Positions 51,626 to 59,920 of a stretch of 64,000 bases of DNA are shown piece after piece. The position numbers and the translations under genes were made by a program. Below the pieces are notes generated by a model. It had not been told where the DNA came from and did not search any database. It worked only from the letters and a program-made list of their open reading frames with translations. This DNA comes from JAQVEM01 sp964601205. Its GTDB lineage: Bacteria > Actinomycetota > Humimicrobiia > Humimicrobiales > Humimicrobiaceae. Location: assembly GCA_964601205.1 (NCBI GenBank), contig CAZRML010000035.1, positions 10,540-74,539 of the forward strand. Direction: 5' to 3'. Positions within the stretch are counted from its first letter, which is position 1. Each line of letters starts with the position of its first letter.

Positions 51626-52045
51626 ATGATAGATTTTAAGAAGTTAAATAAGCTACCTTATATGACCAGAAGATTCTATATCCTTAAAAGAATATGTGAA
51701 TTAAAGGAAATTGATTTAGATTATCTGTTTGGGCTTTTTAACTTATACAATGCGGAGAACAGCGGGAGATGGTTCTGGCAGAAAGCAAGATTTACAGGGG
51801 TGCTTAAGGATGCTTTTGATAATTTCAATAAGACTGCAGACGGGATTGCAAAAGATTTAAAGTATTCCGATGAAGGAAAAACTGAAGATCAGATTAAGCA
51901 GGCATCTGTGATATTAGATAAACTTCTGGTAGAGATGGAAACAAACTGCGGCGTGGACAGAAGAAAAGATTTTGATAGTGTCAAAAGCAATCTGGGGGAA
52001 AATTTTAGAGAATTAATTGACAGTAACTTAAGAAAAATCAGTTGA
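51626..52045 (+). CDS. Hypothetical protein, charged helical
   Basis: A 139-residue protein rich in Lys, Asp and Glu, with WFWQKARFTGVLKDAFDNFNKTADGIAKDL in its middle (key words: WFWQKARF, FDNFNKTA). No family recognised, no signal or membrane helix. AAGGTGA precedes the ATG. Its 3' end overlaps the convergent TPR gene by 18 bp. Confidence 0.7.
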   Translation: MIDFKKLNKLPYMTRRFYILKRICELKEIDLDYLFGLFNLYNAENSGRWFWQKARFTGVLKDAFDNFNKTADGIAKDLKYSDEGKTEDQIKQASVILDKLLVEMETNCGVDRRKDFDSVKSNLGENFRELIDSNLRKIS

Positions 52046-53455
52046 ATCTTCGTTTATATTTATGGTGTATTCCTCTCTATATTTTTGCCCTTCTTCGTAG
52101 GTTACTTTCCCGTAATAAGGTAAAATATCCGTATCGTTTAATTCTACAGCGGATTCATAATCTCCTGCTGCGATCTCTATCTCTGTGGCAGAGTTTTTTA
52201 TTATCCTTATTATTTTATATTCGGGGCCTTTAAGATATACTGACAGGTCAAATTCAGTGTTATTTTCTATTATAAGGATACTCATTCCGGGGCCCCAGAA
52301 TTTCCGTTCGGGGGTGGTTTGCTCTAATGGCTTATGCTCCGAGGAGGAAAAAAGTTTAAGTTTTGAGTTAATTAAAAAATAATTAATATCTTCTTCCATC
52401 TCCGGCGCATAATCGATCATTAATTCGCATAGAAATATTGTTTTCCTGTAGTTTCCTGAATCATATTTTTCCTGTGCTGTATTTTTTATTAAGTCAGGGG
52501 GGATGTTAGAAAATACAGTGTTTTTATAGTAATCATTAATGCTATTATAGTCATAATCAAGAGCTTCGAGGTCTAAGATTTTCAAAAACTCTTCAATGCT
52601 TTCCTGATAATTATTATGCTTCGCAAGTTCAGTTGCCTTATTGATATAAATCTTTGACAGGAGAACGCTGGCGTCATAGAAATACTCGCTTTCTCTGTAA
52701 TCAGTAGTAATTCTTTCCAGACATTCTATAGATTTATCCCATTTTTTAACTTTATTAAAATTAAGGGCAGCTTTATGAAGATATTCAGGGATTTTATATA
52801 TGGAGATGAAGGCTTCATTTGTATCGGGGAAATTATTCTTTATTTCCTCGAGTGTTATTACTGCATTAAGATAATTTTCGGCAGAAAGCTCATATCCCCC
52901 GTCATTGGAATACTCCAGGGCCAATTTTGTGTAGCATTCTTCAATAGCATTTTTTGTTTCAAGTTTATCCCTATCCAGTATTTCTTTGTTTATTGCCCTG
53001 TTGAAGTAGTCTATTGCCTCTGAATAGTCATTATTTAAAAGGTAGGCATAAGGTATATTTTTAAGTGCTTCATCAGCGTGCCAGCTATTAGGATAGTTGT
53101 CCAGAAGTGTTTTGTAATAGTTTATAGACTGTTCATAATTTTTATTTTCATAATTTATTCCTGCTTTATAGTTGAGGGCGTTCGGGCCAAAAAAATTTGA
53201 TAGTATCAGGCCTGTAACAGAGAGTAAGAAGAATAAAATAAAGAACGTCCTGAATTTTGTTAACCTGATAAAATTAATTATTATCAATATAATGCTTATT
53301 ATAATTACCGGTATGCAGACAAGGGGGAAGATATCCCAGAATTTACCCCTATCAATATAAGCGAGGTAACACAGAACAATCGCAGCCAGGATAAATAAAA
53401 TTATAAAGAAAATTGAACCGGCGTCAGGTTTGTGCCTTCTTCTATAAGTATACAT
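52028..53455 (-). CDS. TPR-repeat membrane-anchored protein
   Basis: A 475-residue protein. Two or three N-terminal hydrophobic helices (about 15-95) are followed by TPR-like helical repeats (YKTLLDNYPNSWHADEALKNIPYAYLLNNDYSEAIDYFNRAI, parts: NSWHADEALKNI, DYSEAIDYFNRA; then WDKSIECLERIT, YQESIEEFLKIL), and a C-terminal acidic beta-like tail. Such proteins scaffold other complexes; no enzymatic domain is seen. Confidence 0.85.
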   Translation of the reverse strand: MYTYRRRHKPDAGSIFFIILFILAAIVLCYLAYIDRGKFWDIFPLVCIPVIIISIILIIINFIRLTKFRTFFILFFLLSVTGLILSNFFGPNALNYKAGINYENKNYEQSINYYKTLLDNYPNSWHADEALKNIPYAYLLNNDYSEAIDYFNRAINKEILDRDKLETKNAIEECYTKLALEYSNDGGYELSAENYLNAVITLEEIKNNFPDTNEAFISIYKIPEYLHKAALNFNKVKKWDKSIECLERITTDYRESEYFYDASVLLSKIYINKATELAKHNNYQESIEEFLKILDLEALDYDYNSINDYYKNTVFSNIPPDLIKNTAQEKYDSGNYRKTIFLCELMIDYAPEMEEDINYFLINSKLKLFSSSEHKPLEQTTPERKFWGPGMSILIIENNTEFDLSVYLKGPEYKIIRIIKNSATEIEIAAGDYESAVELNDTDILPYYGKVTYEEGQKYREEYTININEDSTDFS

Positions 53456-53635
53456 GATTATATCTTTTGGTAATGAATGTTAAAATATTAGCACAAAAAT
53501 GAATTATAAAAAATAAGAAAATATATATTTATATCCAGTATATATAATTTACTCATTTTTTAAGTATAGACAATGTATGTAATTTATTGAAGGTTTTAAT
53601 TAAAATTGAATATGCTGGTTAAGTTTTAAAAAAAT

Positions 53636-54202
53636 TTAAACAGATTTTCTTGTTATTTCCATTATTAAAGTATCCCAGTACTTTCCATTGTAAAAGTGAT
53701 TTTTTCTTTCAATATTAACTAACCTGAAACCACATTTTTTATATACCTTTATTGCACGGCGGTTATATCTATAAACGTCCAGTCTGATACTTTTGAGGTT
53801 AAGTTTCTGGAACGCAAATTTTATGGTGCATCTTACCGCTTCAGAGCCATAACCCCTGTTCCAGAAATCCTTCTCGCCAATGAAAATACCCAGTTCACAA
53901 CTTTTTTCATCCCAGTCAATTTTATGGAGTGCGCAGTTGCCGATATATTGATTTGTAGTTTTATCTTCAATGGCGAAAACTATATCATTATTGGAGGTCT
54001 GGATAAAGTAAAACCATTTAAGCTCCTGCTCCTCGGTATAATCACGGAAGTTATGGCTGAGATACATATTAACGGAAGGGTCCTTTAACCATAAGAGTGA
54101 TTTCTGCAGGTCTCTTTCCTCCAGTGTTCTTAAATTTATCTTCAGGCCAGAAATTTTTTGAATAAAAAGGTTATTTATGATTTTATTTTCGCTTAAAGCC
54201 AA
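53636..54202 (-). CDS. GNAT-family N-acetyltransferase (RimJ/RimL-like)
   Basis: A 188-residue GNAT enzyme: LRTLEERDLQKSLLWLKDPSVN, IGNCALHKIDWDEKSCELGIFIGEKDFWNRGYGSEAVRC (parts: ELGIFIGEKDFWNRGYGSEA), NRRAIKVYKKCGF. It uses acetyl-CoA; the substrate is likely a protein N-terminus or an amine, not decidable. TTG start with AGAGG 6 nt upstream. It lies 16 bp after the slipin gene on the same strand. Confidence 0.9.
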   Translation of the reverse strand: MALSENKIINNLFIQKISGLKINLRTLEERDLQKSLLWLKDPSVNMYLSHNFRDYTEEQELKWFYFIQTSNNDIVFAIEDKTTNQYIGNCALHKIDWDEKSCELGIFIGEKDFWNRGYGSEAVRCTIKFAFQKLNLKSIRLDVYRYNRRAIKVYKKCGFRLVNIERKNHFYNGKYWDTLIMEITRKSV

Positions 54203-54218
54203 ATATAACCTCTTATTT

Positions 54219-54998
54219 TTATTTATTTTCTGAATTTCTCTTGCCGAGTTTATCTATAAAAGTTTCAACAAGGTCAATTGGAATAGGGAACACAATAGTG
54301 GAATTCTGTTCTGTGGCTATTTCCTTTAACGTCTGAAGAAACCTCAGCTGCACAGATACAGGATATCTGCTCAGTACTTTTGCAGCCTCGGACAATCTTT
54401 CGGAAGCCTGGAATTCTCCTTCGGCGTTAATTATTTTTGCCCTTCTTTCTCTTTCAGCTTCAGCCTGTCTGGCAAATGCTCTCTGTATTGATTGTGGTAA
54501 TTCAACATCTTTGACTTCAACGGTTGAAACTTTTACTCCCCACGGGTCCGTTTGCTCATCAATTATTTTCTGGAGTTCCTGATTAATTTTATCTCTTCTG
54601 GCAAGAAGGTCATCAAGATCAGCCTGACCGAGTATACTTCTCAGTGTGGTCTGGGCTATCTGTGATGTCGCAACTATATACTTCTCAATCTTGACCACAC
54701 TTTTTGCCGGATCTAGGACTCTGAAATAAATCACAGCATTAACCTTTACCGGGACGTTGTCATGGGTTATTATATCCTGCGGCGGAACGTCCATGGTAAC
54801 GGTTCTGAGGTCAACTTTAATCATTTTATCTACGAATGGAATTATTATAAATATACCGGGTCCTTTTACTCCTTTTAATCTTCCAAACCTGAATATTACA
54901 CCCCTTTCATATTCTTTCAGGATTTTAACAGCTGAAATCAGTAGCATCAGAACAATAAATATACCAAATAATACTGGTATCACCACTCCTACTGGCAT
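54219..54998 (-). CDS. Slipin/stomatin-like SPFH protein
   Basis: A 259-residue protein with an N-terminal membrane helix (1-25), an SPFH domain (EYERGVIFRFGRLKGVKGPG, VDLRTVTMDVPPQDIITHDNVPV, DDLLARRDKIN) and a C-terminal helical stretch (RAFARQAEAERERRAKIINAEGE). Bacterial slipins partner with NfeD proteases; nfeD is immediately upstream here. AGGAGG precedes ATG. Confidence 0.94.
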   Translation of the reverse strand: MPVGVVIPVLFGIFIVLMLLISAVKILKEYERGVIFRFGRLKGVKGPGIFIIIPFVDKMIKVDLRTVTMDVPPQDIITHDNVPVKVNAVIYFRVLDPAKSVVKIEKYIVATSQIAQTTLRSILGQADLDDLLARRDKINQELQKIIDEQTDPWGVKVSTVEVKDVELPQSIQRAFARQAEAERERRAKIINAEGEFQASERLSEAAKVLSRYPVSVQLRFLQTLKEIATEQNSTIVFPIPIDLVETFIDKLGKRNSENK

Positions 54999-54999
54999 T

Positions 55000-56394
55000 T
55001 TAACCTCCTTTTTTATTCCTGTTATTTAATAATTTTACCTTTATGGTTAAACCATCTAAAGAAATTATTTTAACCTTTTTACCTTTTATAATTTTCTTTC
55101 CGTCAGCGGATACTGCCTTCCATATTTCCCCCGATACTCTGACCAGACCTTCAGGATTTAACTCCCTGATAACCACTGCTGTTTCTTCAATAATGCCTTC
55201 CATGCCGGTGACAGGTTTTGACCGGTGGATCTTATAAACTGCCCTGATTACTATAATTATAAATCCGGATACCACTATCGATGCACTAATTATAAGGCTT
55301 CTGGCAATTTTAAGATAGGGGGCGCTGGTATTAATAAGCAGTAAAGACCCGATAAAAAGCGAAGCTACACCTGCTATAGACAGTATACCCGCCAGGCCAA
55401 ATACTACATCAAGAATAAATAAAATTATAGCCAGAATTATTAAAGCAAGACCCGCGTAGTTAATGGGGAGTATGCTGAATGAATATAGTCCGAGAATTAT
55501 AAATAAAACTCCCAGAGCTCCCGAAATGCCCAGTCCGGGATTGGAGAACTCATAGATTATTCCAAATATTCCAAGAATAAACAGTACATAAGCGATATTT
55601 GGATTAACTATAATATGGAGAAACCGGGTGATAAAATTAATTTCAATTTTTTCAGGGGTGATATTTTTGCTTTTAAGGATGAAAGTTATTCCTGATTTTT
55701 CCAGAACTTTTTTATCCACCTTTTGCAGTAGTTCTTCTGTATCCGCTGCTACAAGGTCGACTACGCCGAGCTCCAGAGCTTCATCAGAAGTTATAGAATC
55801 ACTATTTCTTACAGCTTTCTCGGCCCACTCCGCATTTCTTCCCCTGGATGCTGCAAGGTTCTTGATGTAAGAAACAGAATCGTTGGTGACCTTCTCAAGC
55901 GTGTCCTCTGAAATTTGCTGGTCTCCCCCGAGGTTAACCGGATGTGCTGCCCCGATACTTGTGAGCGGGGCCATGGCCGCGATATCTGCCGCAAGGGTTA
56001 TAAATGTACCTGCGGAAGCTGCTCTTGCGCCTCCGGGGTGAACAAAAACTATGACAGGGATTTCTGTATTGAGAATTTCAGTTATTATCTCCCGCATAGA
56101 TGTTTCAAGCCCACCGGGGGTATCCATTAATATGATGAGGCCATATCCGGAATCAAGAGATTTTTTTAAGCATTTTGAAACATAATTTGATACAGGGGGG
56201 TCTATTATGCCTGTAATCTCGCAGGTGTAGAAATTATTTATTTCGGTGTAATCTTCGCCGGTGTTATTATTTATGTTGTTTACCGGGTTGCCTGGGTCTC
56301 CCGATAGGGTTTTACCAGCGGGTGATGTGATGAATAAAAAAATAAAGATTATAAATATTAAAAATATTAAAAACTTACCGGCTTTTTTTTGCAT
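55000..56394 (-). CDS. NfeD-family membrane serine protease
   Basis: A 464-residue protein. Signal/TM (about 7-25), then a ClpP-like domain with MDTPGGLETSMREI, catalytic Ser in HPGGARAASAGTFI and a Lys region DSITSDEALELG, then a multi-helix membrane block (about 245-370) and a C-terminal OB-fold NfeD domain (LVRVSGEIWKAVSADGKKIIKGKKVKIIS, parts: GEIWKAVSADG, GKKVKII). Long NfeD proteins cleave slipin partners at the membrane. It ends 1 bp before the slipin start, an operon. Confidence 0.93.
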   Translation of the reverse strand: MQKKAGKFLIFLIFIIFIFLFITSPAGKTLSGDPGNPVNNINNNTGEDYTEINNFYTCEITGIIDPPVSNYVSKCLKKSLDSGYGLIILMDTPGGLETSMREIITEILNTEIPVIVFVHPGGARAASAGTFITLAADIAAMAPLTSIGAAHPVNLGGDQQISEDTLEKVTNDSVSYIKNLAASRGRNAEWAEKAVRNSDSITSDEALELGVVDLVAADTEELLQKVDKKVLEKSGITFILKSKNITPEKIEINFITRFLHIIVNPNIAYVLFILGIFGIIYEFSNPGLGISGALGVLFIILGLYSFSILPINYAGLALIILAIILFILDVVFGLAGILSIAGVASLFIGSLLLINTSAPYLKIARSLIISASIVVSGFIIIVIRAVYKIHRSKPVTGMEGIIEETAVVIRELNPEGLVRVSGEIWKAVSADGKKIIKGKKVKIISLDGLTIKVKLLNNRNKKGG

Positions 56395-56562
56395 ATGATC
56401 CTGCTAATTTAAAATTGACTGTTCCGTTTGTGTTGAAAGAACTTTTACTCTATTATTATAATACAATGTTTCTAAAAAATTAGGAAATTAGCCTGCGATA
56501 AACAAAAAAGGCCGTATGGGTTATGTTAAGTTTGAACTATAAATTTAAAATGGAGGTTGCAA

Positions 56563-56727
56563 ATGGAAAAATGGTTATGCAGGATTTGCGGCTATATTTA
56601 TGATCCCGAAAAAGGCGATCCTGAAGCTGATATAGAACCGGGAGTAAGTTTTGAAGATTTGCCGGATGACTGGATCTGTCCTGAATGCGGTGCGTCAAAA
56701 GAGGAATTTGAGTTATATGAAGAATAA
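56563..56727 (+). CDS. Rubredoxin
   Basis: A 54-residue rubredoxin with MEKWLCRICGYIYDPEKGD and ICPECGASKEEFE, the two CxxC pairs of the iron site. TGGAGG precedes the ATG. It acts in electron transfer and oxidative protection in anaerobes. It is divergent from nfeD and convergent with the NIL-ferredoxin gene. Confidence 0.95.
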   Translation: MEKWLCRICGYIYDPEKGDPEADIEPGVSFEDLPDDWICPECGASKEEFELYEE

Positions 56728-56769
56728 CCGGTCCTGTTGCTGATAAATTGAGATTAATATATTTTGCAG

Positions 56770-57177
56770 CTATATATTTACTTTAATAGCGGAAACAGGG
56801 CAACAATCCAGGCATAGTTCGCACAAAATACATTTTTCTTTATCAAATTTTAGTTCATGAGTTTTACTGTCAAGAGTTAGAGCCTGGGTAATACATATAG
56901 AAGTACAGACACCGCAATTAACACAGAGATTTTTGTCCACTATTATATCTTTTGCAGCTTCCTGAACGGTTACCCCGGTGCGGGTCAGGTATTCGGTTGC
57001 TTCATCAATCCGGGTTTTATCTCCCTTTAATTCAATCAGCATCTTACCTTCCATGTTGGGAGTTATTTCGGCTCTCAGTATATTAAACTCCAGGTCAAAC
57101 TCCTTTACAAGTTTATAAGTGATAGGTTTTGTTACAATTTTTTCCGGAAAACTCAGAACCAGTTTTCTTTTTACCAT
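56770..57177 (-). CDS. NIL-domain/ferredoxin protein for homocysteine formation
   Basis: A 135-residue protein: N-terminal NIL (ACT-like) domain (1-75) and two 4Fe-4S motifs, CVNCGVCTSICITQAL and CILCELCLDCCPVSA. In anaerobes this protein partners with the COG1900/DUF39 protein in homocysteine biosynthesis from aspartate semialdehyde and sulfide. AAGGAGGAAC precedes the ATG, and the start overlaps the upstream stop (TAATG). Confidence 0.93.
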   Translation of the reverse strand: MVKRKLVLSFPEKIVTKPITYKLVKEFDLEFNILRAEITPNMEGKMLIELKGDKTRIDEATEYLTRTGVTVQEAAKDIIVDKNLCVNCGVCTSICITQALTLDSKTHELKFDKEKCILCELCLDCCPVSAIKVNI

Positions 57178-58343
57178 TAGAGTTCCTCCTTGCTGAGAAT
57201 GCCAAGGTCGCGGTATTTTTCATCCAGAGGTATGGGAGCAACAAAATTAGTCAAATAAAACTTACCTGTTTTAATTTCATTTTTTAAAACATTGGATATC
57301 TGCAGTGCTTTAAAGTAACTCGAAATAGGAGCCGCTGGAACCAGTTTCCCGTTAATTTTTATTTTACCGCTCCTGAGTTGATTATAATTTACTTTTCCGT
57401 AAGAAGGTTTATTCCTTCTCTGTATTGAATAATCAATAATTTCTGTATATATATCCTCATTTTTTATCTTAAGGAATTCTACCATTTCTTCATCAATTAC
57501 CGGTATAGGAATGCCTATTCCCATAAATATGGAAACACCATATCCACGAAGCACACATGCCCGTAAGTATTCAGTTGACATCTCTTTCAGATTGCCTATA
57601 ACTGCGAGGGTTCCTGCAGATTCATACGGCGTGCCATTGGCGAGCCTTTCTACTCCGGGGTTGTGCTGGGTGCCATACCATGCAACGTAACCCCTGGCGC
57701 CGGCAAGAAAAATCCTGGTTCCTATACCGATGGCCCTGTAATAGGGGTCATTTAAAAGCGGGCTGAGCTGGCCAGCAGTAGAGAAAGTGGCATTTCCGAA
57801 GTTGGGAAGTAGCTTACCCATATAGGTGTATATGGTTTTACTGGATGAATTGGTAGCTACTGAATAATTCTGGTAAGCATTTCTGGGGTTAAATAAATAA
57901 GCCTGATTTATAGTGTTTTTGGTTATGTAAGTTTCAATTTCTTTTCTCGGATAACAATCAGTCCCGTAAGAGATTGCCCTCAGTTTTACCGGTTTTCCTG
58001 AAATCAAATCTTCGATTACGTGGGCTCCCCCATATTTCATTCCCTCTGATTCTGAAAGTTCGGAAGCCCCAATGAATGCGTCAACAGCAGCCAGACCAGT
58101 GTATGCCGGGACATCATTTAACCATACTTTAGTCATTCTGATTTGCGGGTCCGCGTGGCCAAAATTCAGGAATGCTCCTGATGAGCACATCGGGCTAAAA
58201 GTTGCAGTAGTAACCACATCGACTTCTTTTGCTGCGCTTTTTATTCCTTTTTCGTCTACGTAATCAATTATCTCTTCAGCATTTAAGACTACAGCCTTAC
58301 CTTTTTTTATTTTTTCATTTATCTCTTCAATTGTTTTTGCCAT
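57177..58343 (-). CDS. Homocysteine biosynthesis protein, HcyBio/DUF39 (COG1900)
   Basis: A 388-residue DUF39 protein (VVTTATFSPMCSSGAFLNFGHADPQIRMTK, key word FSPMCSSGAFLNFGHADP; RAISYGTDCYPRKEIETY; GARGYVAWYGTQHNPG). It is the main component of the sulfide-using route to homocysteine known from methanogens and other anaerobes; conserved Cys are visible. With the NIL-ferredoxin downstream and COG2122 gene divergent nearby, all three known parts are present. Confidence 0.94.
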   Translation of the reverse strand: MAKTIEEINEKIKKGKAVVLNAEEIIDYVDEKGIKSAAKEVDVVTTATFSPMCSSGAFLNFGHADPQIRMTKVWLNDVPAYTGLAAVDAFIGASELSESEGMKYGGAHVIEDLISGKPVKLRAISYGTDCYPRKEIETYITKNTINQAYLFNPRNAYQNYSVATNSSSKTIYTYMGKLLPNFGNATFSTAGQLSPLLNDPYYRAIGIGTRIFLAGARGYVAWYGTQHNPGVERLANGTPYESAGTLAVIGNLKEMSTEYLRACVLRGYGVSIFMGIGIPIPVIDEEMVEFLKIKNEDIYTEIIDYSIQRRNKPSYGKVNYNQLRSGKIKINGKLVPAAPISSYFKALQISNVLKNEIKTGKFYLTNFVAPIPLDEKYRDLGILSKEEL

Positions 58344-58507
58344 AATTTAATACAACCCGATTTGAATTTAGTAAATTATAATACTCTAATATCAATTTTT
58401 TTCCAATAACCACCTGCTTTTATAATGGATTTCTGGTTTTTTGTATAATATAATTTTTACTGTCTTTTTGTATAGCAGTATTATCAGCGAGAAGCAGTAA
58501 GGGAGCT

Positions 58508-59281
58508 ATGGGGAATAACTCTGATTCAGATATTATAAAAGTTTTTTCGGGCAGGCGCGATATAGATAAAAGTGTTTACAGAAATAGAATAAGTTATAAA
58601 GAAAGATATAACTGGCGGATTGTCTATAAATACAGCGACCTTTTAATTAGCTGTGACAGGGACGTGGGGGGTAAACTTAAGAAGCTGGTCAGGGAAATAT
58701 ACAATTTGCTTGAGTCTTTTATAGAGGAAGAACCATTGTTTCAAAAAAGTCTTTCACCCATAAAAATAAAGGAACATTATCCGCCTGTAATAAAAAAAAT
58801 GTGCCGGAAGTCATCTATTTTTAATGTTGGCCCCATGGCAACGGTGGCAGGGGCAGTTTGTGATTATATCGCTTCCGGGCTGAATAGCTCCTGCGGCAAT
58901 CTGATAATAGAGAACGGAGGGGATGTTTTCATAAAAAGCAGAAGGGACGTGAATGTAGGTGTGTATGTTAAAAATAAAGATTTTGCAGATAAAATATACT
59001 TAAAAATAAAAGCAAAGGATACACCATGCGGGATGTGCTCTTCATCCGGAACCTTTGGCCATTCACTGAGCATGGGGGAAAGCGATCTGGTTGTGGTTCT
59101 GTCCGGCTCAGCTATAAGCGCGGATGGGGCGGCTACATCAATTGCCAATAAAATTAATAGTCCCGATGATATAGACATGGTAATAGACCACTACAGTAAA
59201 ATAAAGGATATAAAAGGTATTTTAATAATAAAAAACAGCAGGCTCGGTGTCTGGGGAAATATGGAGCTTGTAAATGTTTAG
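58508..59281 (+). CDS. UPF0280/COG2122 protein (ApbE-like)
   Basis: A 257-residue protein: YRNRISYKERYNWRIVYKYSDLLIS, VGPMATVAGAVCDYIASGLN, LIIENGGDVFIKS, MCSSSGTFGHSLSMGESD and ISADGAATSIANKI. It is the UPF0280 family, related to FAD-transferase ApbE folds and linked genetically to homocysteine synthesis in methanogens. GGGAGC precedes ATG. Overlaps bactofilin convergently by 4 bp. Confidence 0.92.
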   Translation: MGNNSDSDIIKVFSGRRDIDKSVYRNRISYKERYNWRIVYKYSDLLISCDRDVGGKLKKLVREIYNLLESFIEEEPLFQKSLSPIKIKEHYPPVIKKMCRKSSIFNVGPMATVAGAVCDYIASGLNSSCGNLIIENGGDVFIKSRRDVNVGVYVKNKDFADKIYLKIKAKDTPCGMCSSSGTFGHSLSMGESDLVVVLSGSAISADGAATSIANKINSPDDIDMVIDHYSKIKDIKGILIIKNSRLGVWGNMELVNV

Positions 59282-59706
59282 TCTTTTTTTAATTTATCAG
59301 TGTCTACTTCAATATCTTTTTTTTCATTTTCTGGCTCAAAAACATTGGAATCCGAGCTCAGGGTACTTTCGCCTTTAAAAAGCCCGCCCCTGGCGATGGT
59401 TAAAAGTGCGTCTTTTTGAATTAGGTTCCCAATAAATTTTCCTGTTGAAGTAATTTCAACCTCTCCCGAAGATGTCATATCCCCTTTGTAGGTGCCAGCT
59501 ATAGTAGCATTTACTGTTCTAGCAGTTGCTTCTACATTGCCTTCTTTTCCAATTACGATATCCTTGCCCACTATAATCTCACCTTTTGCAGAGCCATCAA
59601 TTCTTAAAGAGCCCGGACAATTGATTTTTCCGTCTATCTGAACCCCTTCTGAAATTATAGTCATATTTTTCGTGCCCTTTATTTCATCTCCTCTTCTTGA
59701 TAGCAT
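59278..59706 (-). CDS. Bactofilin
   Basis: A 142-residue polymer-forming cytoskeletal protein with a central beta-helix of short repeats (ISEGVQIDGKINCPGSLRIDGS, VGKDIVIGKEGNVEA, GDMTSSGEVEITSTGKFIG; first part given as two pieces would be VQIDGKINCPG) and acidic ends. Bactofilins self-assemble and organise cell-envelope processes. GAGGAAG precedes the ATG. Confidence 0.93.
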   Translation of the reverse strand: MLSRRGDEIKGTKNMTIISEGVQIDGKINCPGSLRIDGSAKGEIIVGKDIVIGKEGNVEATARTVNATIAGTYKGDMTSSGEVEITSTGKFIGNLIQKDALLTIARGGLFKGESTLSSDSNVFEPENEKKDIEVDTDKLKKD

Positions 59707-59884
59707 TTGAGCTCTTCCTCTCTTTTGAAAAAATGTTACAGATTTTTTATAGATGTAAAAATTTTTGCATGTTATTATAACATGTTTCGACTAAAAGTTA
59801 ATGATAAAAATTAATAGCATTTTATTACTTCAAATTTTAACTGCAAAAATATAAAATTGTTTAAGTAGTGAATTAATTTAATTA

Positions 59885-59904
59885 TGACAATTAATAAATT
59901 GTCA
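59885..59904. repeat. Inverted repeat upstream of the CapA gene
   Basis: TGACAATT-AATA-AATTGTCA is a perfect 8-bp inverted repeat 16 bp before the CapA start, a possible operator or a small leader hairpin. The rest of 59707-59920 is AT-rich without a visible gene. Confidence 0.5.
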
Positions 59905-59920
59905 GAAACATGCCGGTGTA

